Assembly: GCA_009785705.1 (NCBI GenBank)
Contig: WQVS01000040.1
Coordinates: 1 to 11,559, forward strand
Direction of reading: 5' to 3'
DNA from: Coriobacteriia bacterium
Lineage (GTDB): Bacteria; Actinomycetota; Coriobacteriia; WRKU01; WQUG01
Length of the DNA stretch: 11,559 nt
The notes beneath the pieces were generated by a model that was given only the letters and a program-made list of their open reading frames with translations, made no database searches and was not told the DNA's origin. The position numbers and the translations under genes were made by a program. Below, piece after piece: positions 4,993 to 11,559 of this stretch; within the stretch, counting starts at the first letter, position 1, and each line of letters starts with the position of its first letter.

Positions 4993-7254
4993 TTATCTTG
5001 ACTTGCGTATCGCTAATCTGCCAGAAGAACTGAGTTTATAGACTACAGTCAGAGCCAGCATTGCTGCTGCAATCATGTTCAAAATGTGCACACTAGAATT
5101 AGTCCAGTCGCCCGTCTTTGGCCCTGTATCAGCACTCCTAGTGCCCTCATTACTTGGAGCAGACACTGGGGCTGTTGTCTCTTCTGAATCATCAGCATCT
5201 TCCTGAGGAGTGTAGACCTCTTCGTCATCATTTCCTGGAGGAGGAGTTCCTCCCTCTTCGCCATCATCAACAGGTGGTGTTGGAGGGGTCGGAGGTGTTG
5301 GAGGTGTTGGAGTAGGTGGCACAGATATTTCCATCGGAGGGAAAATTACTCTTACTACAGTATCACCCGTATCAGTGACCACTACGTCAAGGTCGTAGAG
5401 AATTCCTGGATAGAAATTCGCGCGAGGAAAACCTGTCGGAATTGTTATCATGTCCAAAGTGATTGTCGTACCGACACTAAGGTCATAAATATAACTATGG
5501 GTCACTCGTGCAGTGTCCACACTTGCCTCAAAGAAGTCCACTCTAACCGTTCTTGTGCTTGGATAAGAACTTACTTGTTCTGGAGTGTAGACGTTAGTGA
5601 AGAGGAGGTCTTCCGTTATCACACCTGGAGTCTGTGCATCATTGTCTACGATGCGTGGAATAATGTTTACGGCATCAATATAATAGCCACCCGCAGGTCC
5701 TGTTGTGTCTAGATTTACATAGACTCTCATTTCATATTCAGCAGAAGAATATGCCATGGTCGAAGGTGCAAGTGTATTAGAGGAGCCTGACAGTTCTCTC
5801 ACGATAAATGAGAACACTCCCTCGCGGTCAAATTCTATATCAGCCAATGCATCTACTCTGGCCGTTGCGATGGTGATGTCATCAGCAGTCGTAGAGGAGC
5901 TTGTAGCATTGATACTTACAATTCGATTAGGAATAGTGGGCACAAGACCCGCATCTGCGATATCGTCATTAAAGCTATGTCCTTCAAAGGTGAAGGTAAA
6001 GGATTTGCTAGGAATGGGAGTTCCTTCTGGCTTCTGAAGATGTTTAGTAAGGAAGTGTTCGCCCTCTGCTGGAGTAGTTCTAAGAAGCATTAGAGAGCGG
6101 TTACCACCACCACGCGCAGCTGAGTTAAAGCCATAGGTCTGTAGCACAAAAGTAGGAACATTTCTGTTTTCTGTGTCACCCAAGCCAAGTTGCCCTTGAC
6201 CATTAGCTCCCCATGACCATAGCTCACCATCCGAATTGACTGCAAGAAAGTGAGAAGAGCCGCCGTTAATAGATGTCCAATTTGAAGCAGTTCCTACACG
6301 CTGAGGAGAAGAAATATCTCCCACGGTTGTGCCATTACCTAGCGCACCAGAAGTAGCATTACCCCAGGTAAAGAGTTCACCATCCGAATTGAGAGCTGCT
6401 CCATTCAGGGAGTTGATAGTTGCCCTTGCTTCTACCCAATTGTTGGCAGTTCCTATCCTTGTCGGAGAAAGTGTGTTACCCGTAGTAATGCCTAGACCAG
6501 TTCGTCCATTGCCATTATTGCCCCAACCCCAAAGCCATCCGTTCTCTGTTATTCCAAAAGTAAAGGAGTGTCCTGCTGAAACGCTCGCCCAGTCAGACCT
6601 GTCGCCAACTCTGGTTAAAACATTGGCCGGAATGATAGTGCCAGTACCCAGTTGACCAAAACCATTTGCCCCCCTAACCCAAAGTTCGCCATCGGCATTT
6701 ATTGCAAAAAGATTCGAACCTGCACCTCCCCCACTTACTGAAACATAAGTCCAGTTATTGGCAGCTCCTATCCGAGTTGGTACACTCTGGGCAGGAAAAC
6801 CCGCGCTTGCTGTTCCCCAGCGAAATAGTTCGCCATCATCATTTATGGCTGCGACATTGTTAGCCATTCCAGAAACCATTGTCCAGTTGCTGGCAGTTCC
6901 AATTTGCGTAGGCTCTGTCAGTGTCCCTGTTCCAGTTCCACCTTGACCCATTTGATGAGCACTTCTGAGGGCGCCCCAAGCATGAAGGTAGCCATCAGCA
7001 TTAATGGCATAAAAGCCGCCAGCAGCGGTTGCAGATGCAATCCAGTCATCATCCCCCATTCTTGTGGGGGTATGCGCTGGATCGGGGGAACCTTGTCCCC
7101 AGGCATACATGGGCATTCTGTTAGTGCTAGATACAGCCCCTGCGTCCAAAGCAAAGCCCGTAAGCGCAAGGATGGAACCTAGTAGCGCCACAATGAAAGT
7201 TAGCACATAAACTAGTCCTGCCTTGAAGGAAAAATTCCGCACAGTCATTTCCAT
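4993..7254 (-). CDS. Sortase-anchored surface protein: RCC1-type propeller, pilin-type isopeptide domain, sorting signal
   Basis: This is an exported, wall-anchored protein of 753 residues. Residues 1-40 form a signal peptide (hydrophobic 11-35, likely cleaved near AGA). Residues 50-392 hold seven RCC1-like blades, each ending in a variant of INADGELFxWG (89-93, 141-147, 189-195, 238-245, 292-298, 342-349), with the AWG at 51-53 probably closing the ring. Residues 398-558 resemble the Spy0128/FctA pilin isopeptide domain (DUF7601 type): Lys404 (TKHLQ), Glu487 (VREL) and Asn554 (FTNVYT) sit where the Lys-Asn bond and its acid helper are expected. A beta-rich stretch of unknown family follows (566-640), then a proline-threonine spacer (646-661), an acidic linker, the sorting motif GPKTG (711-715), a membrane helix (about 722-740) and a basic tail. 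Ligand unknown; a host- or surface-binding role is inference. No strong Shine-Dalgarno precedes the ATG. Confidence 0.9.
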   Translation of the reverse strand: MEMTVRNFSFKAGLVYVLTFIVALLGSILALTGFALDAGAVSSTNRMPMYAWGQGSPDPAHTPTRMGDDDWIASATAAGGFYAINADGYLHAWGALRSAHQMGQGGTGTGTLTEPTQIGTASNWTMVSGMANNVAAINDDGELFRWGTASAGFPAQSVPTRIGAANNWTYVSVSGGGAGSNLFAINADGELWVRGANGFGQLGTGTIIPANVLTRVGDRSDWASVSAGHSFTFGITENGWLWGWGNNGNGRTGLGITTGNTLSPTRIGTANNWVEARATINSLNGAALNSDGELFTWGNATSGALGNGTTVGDISSPQRVGTASNWTSINGGSSHFLAVNSDGELWSWGANGQGQLGLGDTENRNVPTFVLQTYGFNSAARGGGNRSLMLLRTTPAEGEHFLTKHLQKPEGTPIPSKSFTFTFEGHSFNDDIADAGLVPTIPNRIVSINATSSSTTADDITIATARVDALADIEFDREGVFSFIVRELSGSSNTLAPSTMAYSSAEYEMRVYVNLDTTGPAGGYYIDAVNIIPRIVDNDAQTPGVITEDLLFTNVYTPEQVSSYPSTRTVRVDFFEASVDTARVTHSYIYDLSVGTTITLDMITIPTGFPRANFYPGILYDLDVVVTDTGDTVVRVIFPPMEISVPPTPTPPTPPTPPTPPVDDGEEGGTPPPGNDDEEVYTPQEDADDSEETTAPVSAPSNEGTRSADTGPKTGDWTNSSVHILNMIAAAMLALTVVYKLSSSGRLAIRKSR
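5276..5311 (-). repeat. Tandem 9-bp repeats encoding the Pro-Pro-Thr spacer
   Basis: Four consecutive 9-bp units (5276-5284, 5285-5293, 5294-5302, 5303-5311) encode repeated proline-threonine residues of the wall-spanning spacer; three are identical and one differs at three bases. Because the unit is a multiple of three, slippage would change spacer length without breaking the frame. Confidence 0.7.
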
Positions 7255-7341
7255 GGTGTCAAATTACCTATTCTAGTATCACCTGTTCAACACATGCTGA
7301 GTCTCTCACTACACTGCACAGCAGGCGTACTTTTATCAGTC

Positions 7342-7363
7342 CAATAGCGAATTGTGCCTATTG
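7342..7363. other. Short dyad in the leader of the surface-protein gene
   Basis: CAATAG (7342-7347) and CTATTG (7358-7363) form a 6-bp inverted repeat around 10 nt. It lies just inside the predicted transcript start (about 7369 on the minus strand), so it could be a 5' hairpin or a repressor site. No family can be named. Confidence 0.3.
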
Positions 7364-7375
7364 ACATCACATTGC

Positions 7376-7405
7376 ATTATACAAGACTATTCTGACATAG
7401 AGCAA
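7376..7405 (-). promoter_or_regulatory. Promoter for the surface-protein gene
   Basis: On the minus strand a perfect TATAAT (7381-7376) stands 18 bp after TTGCTC (7405-7400). Transcription would start near 7369, giving a leader of about 115 nt before the ATG at 7254. This suggests the gene is not simply read through from mgtA. Confidence 0.55.
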
Positions 7406-7442
7406 ATCATCTATATTTGTTACTTCTATATAGAAAGCTATC

Positions 7443-10181
7443 CTAGAGAAGTTCGCCGAATCTGCGCTCGAAGGCTTTCTTTACTAGTGTTATTAGCAGG
7501 AAGTACAGCACGCAGACTAGTGCCAGAAAGACGAAGAAGCTTAGGGGCAGTGCCGTAAAGCCAATGCGCTCACCGAGTGCTGTGAAAGGTAGCACTGTTC
7601 CTACTATGACTCCTAGGCTGGTCATGATGATTACTGGCCAAGATGCTCGTGATTGAAGGAAGGGGATTTTTGGAGTGCGCAAGGCATGAATGACTAAGGT
7701 TTGCGTCCAGAGAGATACAACAAACCATGCCCCGTGGAACAAGGCAATGAAACCTAGCTGTGCTGCTGGTTCCAGAGAAAAGAATGAGCCACCAAAAGCG
7801 GCAGGGCCAATCACAAAGAACATCACCAAGAAGGTCGCGATGTCAAAGATTGAACTCGTAGGACCGAGCCATACCATGAAGCGCTGCACAGAACTAGCAT
7901 CCCAACCACGAGGCTTCTTCAAGAATTCTTCGTCAACATTATCCCAGGGCATTGTCGTACAAGAAATGTCATAGATTAGGTTGAGGACAAGAATCTGCAA
8001 GGGCAGCATAGGCAGGAAGGGCAAGAAAGCAGCAGCCGCAAGCACGCTAAACATATTGCCAAAGTTTGAACTGACTGTCATTTTAATGTACTTGATGGTG
8101 TTCCCGTACACTTTACGACCCTCAATAACGCCTTGTTCCAATACCATCAGGTCCTTTTCAAGCAAAATGATATTGGCGCTCTCTTTTGCAATATCGACAG
8201 CAGTGTCGACAGAGATGCCCACGTCAGACTCTTTCATGGCGGCTGCATCATTGATGCCGTCCCCCAAGAAACCAACCGTACTTCCTGTGCGACGCAGTGA
8301 TTGAACAATACGCACCTTTTGCTGCGGGGACAGCTTTGCAAATACGTCAATATCTGCAACGGTGGCATCAAGCTGCTTATCGGTCATGCCTTCAATGTCA
8401 GCGCCCAGAAGCATACCTACCGCATCGCCAGCACCGTCAACTCCAATCCCCACATCACGGCATACCTTACGAGTCACTGCATCGTTGTCACCCGTTAAAA
8501 CCTTTACCGCAACACCATAGTCATGCAATGCCTCGATGGCAGCCCGTGCACTTTCCTTTGGGGGGTCTAAGAAAGCTAGGTAGCCCATCAGCACCATATC
8601 TGATTCGCTGGCAAGGTCAAACTCCCCCACTTCAGGCAAATCATGGCTACGCTGAGAGATACCCAGCACGCGCATACCTTCTGCGTTGTAGCGCTTGACC
8701 GTAGTTAGCACTCGGTGAGCCATTTCATCTGTCAGTAGCTCAATCTTTCCGTCATATTCAACATACTTTGACACTAGAAGCATCTCTTCAATAGCGCCCT
8801 TGGTAATCATTTGGCGCTTACCCTGCATGTCTTCTACCACAACACTCATACGGCGACGGGTAAAGTCAAAGGGAATTTCATCGACTTTAGAATAACGATT
8901 GCGCAGGTCAGCCATATCGTGGCTGTCTCCATGCTTGATGATGGAGCGGTCCAGCAAATTACGAAAGCCCGTCTGAAAGTAGCTGTTCAAGAAGCCGTGC
9001 CTTAGAACACGGTTATCTTCTTCGCCCAATACGTTGAGTGAGTACTCTAAGACAATGCGATCTTCAGTCAGTGTGCCTGTTTTATCGGTGCAGAGAATGT
9101 TCATGCTGCCAAAGTTTTGAATCGAGTTAAGGCTCTTTACAATGACGCGCTTTTTCGACATGGCGACAGCGCCCTTTGCCAGGTTTCCCGAGACAATCAT
9201 GGGCAACATCTCTGGCGTAAGACCTACCGCCACGGCAAGAGCAAAGAGCATCGCGCTAGTCCAGTCCCCTTTTGTAAAGCCTGTCAGCACTAGCACAACA
9301 GGCACCATTATTAGCATGAAGCGAATCAGTACCCACGATACTGAATTTACGCCCTTTTCGAAGGAGGTCTGTATCCCCTTGCCCGCAACAGCGGCAGCAA
9401 CCTGTCCAAAGTAAGTGTCTTTGCCAACGGTAAGCACGAGGGCTATTGCAGAACCCGAGATAACACTGGAACCCATAAAGGCCAAGTTGTCGCTATCTAG
9501 GGGATTACTGCTCTCACCTTGATAGTGGTGACTGAATTTTTCAACTGGTTCAGACTCCCCCGTTAGTGAGGATTCGCTGACGAAGAGATCCTTTGCTTTG
9601 AGGATGCGCATGTCCCCTGGAATGATGTCTCCTGCTGCAAGTTTGATGATGTCGCCCACGACAACCTCGTCTACGGGTACTTCTGCTGCGTTGGAGCTCC
9701 TGATGCAGTCTACGGTGGTTTCTACCATCTCTGCTAAGGCTTCTGCAGCCTTGCTACTGCGAGATTCTTGCACGAAGCGAAGAAGTCCGCTGATAGTCAC
9801 CATCGACAAAATGATGATGACAGCCGTGAGGTCCCTTTCGCCTGCGCTTGCAAGAAGGAAGTCTGTAAAGAAGGATATGATTGCTAAGACAAATAGTACG
9901 ATGGTGAAAGGGTTAATGAAGGCATCTACAAGCTGCCTTAGGGTAGAAAGCTTCTCTGAATGACTAATGGTGTTTTCGCCATAACGTTCACGAGCAAGCT
10001 GGGCAGTATCTTCATTGTGACCATCGTAGGCCGCGGGATTATACTGTGTGAAAAGCTCACTTTCAGTCGCCCGTGCGCCGGCAATGAGGCGTATTTTTGC
10101 TTCGCTACTGGTGACACTTTCAACAGTTGGACTATGTGCCGGTGGCTTATTGAAGAGAAGGTTTTTAAGTGCGGTCCGCAT
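7443..10181 (-). CDS. mgtA: Magnesium-translocating P-type ATPase (MgtA/MgtB type, P3B)
   Basis: This is an integral membrane pump that uses ATP to import Mg2+. At 912 residues it is full length for the family. In order: an N-terminal cation-ATPase domain, first helices (about 92-110 and 118-134), actuator TGES (207-210), helix-4 motif LTPEML (321-326), phosphorylation site DKTGTLT with Asp366, nucleotide-domain KGA (461-463), hinge GDGIND (640-645), then six C-terminal helices. The region around 731-780 (LNLIYDIS, MPWD, FLKKPRGWDA, GPTSSIFD) is characteristic of MgtA/MgtB and not of Ca2+, heavy-metal or H+ pumps; there is no CPC motif. An AAAGGAGG ribosome site precedes the ATG. It lies 60 bp after a DUF554 gene on the same strand, so co-transcription is likely. 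That gap is too short for an M-box riboswitch. Confidence 0.94.
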   Translation of the reverse strand: MRTALKNLLFNKPPAHSPTVESVTSSEAKIRLIAGARATESELFTQYNPAAYDGHNEDTAQLARERYGENTISHSEKLSTLRQLVDAFINPFTIVLFVLAIISFFTDFLLASAGERDLTAVIIILSMVTISGLLRFVQESRSSKAAEALAEMVETTVDCIRSSNAAEVPVDEVVVGDIIKLAAGDIIPGDMRILKAKDLFVSESSLTGESEPVEKFSHHYQGESSNPLDSDNLAFMGSSVISGSAIALVLTVGKDTYFGQVAAAVAGKGIQTSFEKGVNSVSWVLIRFMLIMVPVVLVLTGFTKGDWTSAMLFALAVAVGLTPEMLPMIVSGNLAKGAVAMSKKRVIVKSLNSIQNFGSMNILCTDKTGTLTEDRIVLEYSLNVLGEEDNRVLRHGFLNSYFQTGFRNLLDRSIIKHGDSHDMADLRNRYSKVDEIPFDFTRRRMSVVVEDMQGKRQMITKGAIEEMLLVSKYVEYDGKIELLTDEMAHRVLTTVKRYNAEGMRVLGISQRSHDLPEVGEFDLASESDMVLMGYLAFLDPPKESARAAIEALHDYGVAVKVLTGDNDAVTRKVCRDVGIGVDGAGDAVGMLLGADIEGMTDKQLDATVADIDVFAKLSPQQKVRIVQSLRRTGSTVGFLGDGINDAAAMKESDVGISVDTAVDIAKESANIILLEKDLMVLEQGVIEGRKVYGNTIKYIKMTVSSNFGNMFSVLAAAAFLPFLPMLPLQILVLNLIYDISCTTMPWDNVDEEFLKKPRGWDASSVQRFMVWLGPTSSIFDIATFLVMFFVIGPAAFGGSFFSLEPAAQLGFIALFHGAWFVVSLWTQTLVIHALRTPKIPFLQSRASWPVIIMTSLGVIVGTVLPFTALGERIGFTALPLSFFVFLALVCVLYFLLITLVKKAFERRFGELL

Positions 10182-10241
10182 GGAATCTCCTCCTTTAATA
10201 GGAATAGTCCAGACGCGAATAGGCTTGGCCGTTACCGGTGC

Positions 10242-10985
10242 TTAGTAGGGCAGTACCTCTGCTAGTATCCATACTACTGCAAGTGCCACAAAAACAGAAG
10301 GGAGCATATTGCCAATTCGCAACTTTGTTCCCAGTGCAAGGTTGATTCCGATGCCAGCAATCAGTACCCCGCCGACGGCTTCAATCCCCGTGATTGCGAC
10401 TAGGGGGACTACGTCACCAACACTGAAGGCAAGCAGGGCAAGGGTTCCCTGAAGGATAAATAGAGGAACGATTGAGAAGAGTACCCCAATGCCTAAGGTT
10501 GAGGCGAAAAAGATTGAGATAGTGCCGTCAAGTACGGCTTTTACTAAGAGTATGTCAGGGTTGCCGAGACCGTCCTGAATGGGGCCCAGCACCGTCATTG
10601 CCCCTACGCAGTAAACAAGGGATGCTGTCATGAAGCCCTTTACAAAAGTGTTGTCTTTTTTCTGACCTTTTTGGAAGCGTTTCTGCAGGCCTTCGCCCAT
10701 GACTTTCAGGCGCGTCTCTAGAGAAAGGATTTCACCAATCAGGGTACCAATAATGAGACAAAGGCAAAAGATTACCAGAGAAAAGCGGCCTAGGATTCCT
10801 GATTCTTGCGACAGTCCTGTCAGGCCAGTGATTGAACTCATGACTCCAATCACGATAACAGCAAGTCCCATCACCTGAATGATGCCTGCGCGGACGCTTT
10901 CTTTAATGAGGCGACCAACAGCAAGTCCTATAAGCGACCCCACAACAATGGCAGAGATATTAACTAAAACACCTATTCCAGGCAC
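10242..10985 (-). CDS. DUF554 (YqgA/YdfK-like) integral membrane protein
   Basis: This is a polytopic membrane protein of 247 residues and unknown biochemical function. The family signatures are clear: the N-terminal GVLVNISAIVVGSLIG helix, the central GAMTVLGPIQDGL, and KAVLDGTISIFFAS followed by LGIGVLFSIVPLFILQG. Six to seven hydrophobic helices alternate with one long basic cytoplasmic loop (about 92-113, rich in Lys and Arg). Translation starts at a GTG (10985); no in-frame ATG lies just upstream, and the following residues match the usual family beginning. The preceding GAGTGAG is only a fair ribosome site. It sits 60 bp ahead of mgtA on the same strand. A link to magnesium or other ion homeostasis is suggested only by this neighbourhood. 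Confidence 0.88.
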   Translation of the reverse strand: MPGIGVLVNISAIVVGSLIGLAVGRLIKESVRAGIIQVMGLAVIVIGVMSSITGLTGLSQESGILGRFSLVIFCLCLIIGTLIGEILSLETRLKVMGEGLQKRFQKGQKKDNTFVKGFMTASLVYCVGAMTVLGPIQDGLGNPDILLVKAVLDGTISIFFASTLGIGVLFSIVPLFILQGTLALLAFSVGDVVPLVAITGIEAVGGVLIAGIGINLALGTKLRIGNMLPSVFVALAVVWILAEVLPY

Positions 10986-11038
10986 GTACTCACTCTTTTC
11001 TCGTGTGTGAAACAGTACCTGCCGATTCTATCATCAAA

Positions 11039-11060
11039 GCTGTGAAGGTGCACTTACAGC
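11039..11060 (-). terminator. Candidate hairpin terminator after the low-GC ABC ATPase gene
   Basis: GCTGT (11039-11043) and ACAGC (11056-11060) plus inner AAG/CTT form a stem with one bulged base. On the minus strand it starts 3 nt after the ATPase stop and is followed by TTTGATGAT. The stem is short and the T run poor, so this is a weak call. Confidence 0.35.
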
Positions 11061-11063
11061 CAG

Positions 11064-11559
11064 TCACTCACGCTCTAAACTCAACTTTCCCTTATATAGC
11101 CTATAGCTAACATCACTTTGATTTGCAATAACAGTAGAATGTGTTACTACTATTACACATTTGTTATGTTCAGAAGCTAATTTCTTAAAAATATCTATAA
11201 GTTCTGTTTCCATCTCTTCGTTTAAGTTTCCTGTAGGTTCATCAGCTAGTATTAAATCTACATTTGTAGCTAGTGCTCTAGCTATAGCTACTCTTTGTTG
11301 TTCTCCACCTGATAGTTTTGTTACTGACCTATCTGCTTTATCTTTTGTAATACCTAGGTAGTCTAGTAAGTTATAAGCTATTTCTTTGTGATTTTTAGGT
11401 AATGTGTTTTCTGTAATAGACATAGCGACTAATACATTTTCTAAAGCAGTCATATAACGTATGAGGTTATATGACTGAAAGATAATACCTACTTTGTTTC
11501 TTCTGTATTTTTCAAGGCCAACAGAACTTATTGTTTGTCCTTCTATAAGTATCTCTCCA
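11064..11559 (-). CDS. MacB/LolD-type ABC transporter ATP-binding protein, 5' end beyond window
   Basis: The frame stays open from the stop at 11064 to the window edge, so the ATG at 11453 is internal: upstream codons read GEILIEGQTI and KVGIIFQSYNLI, which includes the Q-loop glutamine. Then come the signature LSGGEQQRVAIARAL, Walker B LILADEPTGNLN and switch His in VIVVTHS. Walker A is outside the window; about 165 of ~220-230 residues are seen. IIFQ, LENV and DEPTGNLN are typical of the MacB/LolD/FtsE group, which works with FtsX-like permeases in antibiotic or peptide export, or lipoprotein and envelope tasks. GC is near one third against about half in neighbouring genes, with many ATA and AGA codons, suggesting transfer from a low-GC firmicute. 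A permease partner is not downstream here, so it would lie upstream outside the window. Confidence 0.9.
   Translation of the reverse strand, partial: GEILIEGQTISSVGLEKYRRNKVGIIFQSYNLIRYMTALENVLVAMSITENTLPKNHKEIAYNLLDYLGITKDKADRSVTKLSGGEQQRVAIARALATNVDLILADEPTGNLNEEMETELIDIFKKLASEHNKCVIVVTHSTVIANQSDVSYRLYKGKLSLERE

Noticed and set aside
5276..5311. Phase-variable repeat tract
   Set aside because: Unit length is 9 bp, so changes in copy number keep the frame; only length variation of the spacer is possible.
7443..10181. Copper or heavy-metal exporting P-type ATPase controlled by the CsoR-like sensor
   Set aside because: There is no CPC or N-terminal metal-binding domain; the helix-4 motif is LTPEML and the C-terminal helices match MgtA/MgtB. 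The genes are also far apart and on opposite strands.
10182..10241. M-box or MgtL-type leader before mgtA
   Set aside because: Only 60 bp separate it from the DUF554 stop and no leader peptide or large aptamer fits. Any such control would have to sit upstream of 10985, where no convincing structure was seen in 78 bp.
10986..11063. Insertion sequence or integration site at the GC boundary
   Set aside because: No transposase remnant, terminal inverted repeats or tRNA fragment could be found in the short gap.

Overview
The window looks like chromosome from a Gram-positive bacterium, most likely an actinobacterium of the Coriobacteriia (Atopobium/Olsenella-like), though a firmicute is not excluded. 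The clues are mid-range GC (about half by hand count of several lines), good Shine-Dalgarno sites on some genes, a murI-rph-rdgB run, a sortase-anchored surface protein ending in a GPKTG-type sorting signal, and a CsoR-type metal sensor. The genus call is inference.

Layout. Positions 1-1675 (+) carry the end of an iron(III)-siderophore/heme-type ABC importer: a FecCD permease missing its N-terminus, overlapping its ATPase by 4 bp. The stretch 1676-1969 looks empty of long genes but is the most interesting part of the window. It holds a 35-codon hydrophobic peptide gene on the minus strand with its own promoter and ribosome site. A predicted ~90-nt RNA with promoter and hairpin terminator is antisense to its 3' end. 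Two nested pairs of complementary segments would fold the peptide mRNA's 5' end back onto its 3' end. This is the architecture of a type I toxin-antitoxin locus, and I do not recognise the peptide. Next is a CsoR/InrS-family metal sensor (1970-2308, +) with a histidine-rich N-terminus and no copper or nickel pump beside it.

Positions 2382-4799 (-) read murI, rph, rdgB: D-glutamate supply for peptidoglycan, tRNA 3'-end trimming, and cleansing of non-canonical nucleotides. A 103-bp cloverleaf-like inverted repeat lies between rph and rdgB. Positions 4993-7254 (-) encode a 753-residue cell-wall-anchored protein: signal peptide, seven RCC1-type propeller blades, a pilin-type isopeptide domain, a further beta-rich stretch, a proline spacer and a sorting signal. 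It has its own promoter and a strong hairpin terminator.

Positions 7443-10985 (-) hold a DUF554 membrane protein followed by an MgtA-type magnesium P-type ATPase, probably one transcription unit. From about 11064 to the window end GC falls to roughly one third, and the sequence encodes most of a MacB/LolD-type ABC ATPase, probably acquired horizontally. No rRNA, tRNA, CRISPR array, transposase or phage gene was seen.
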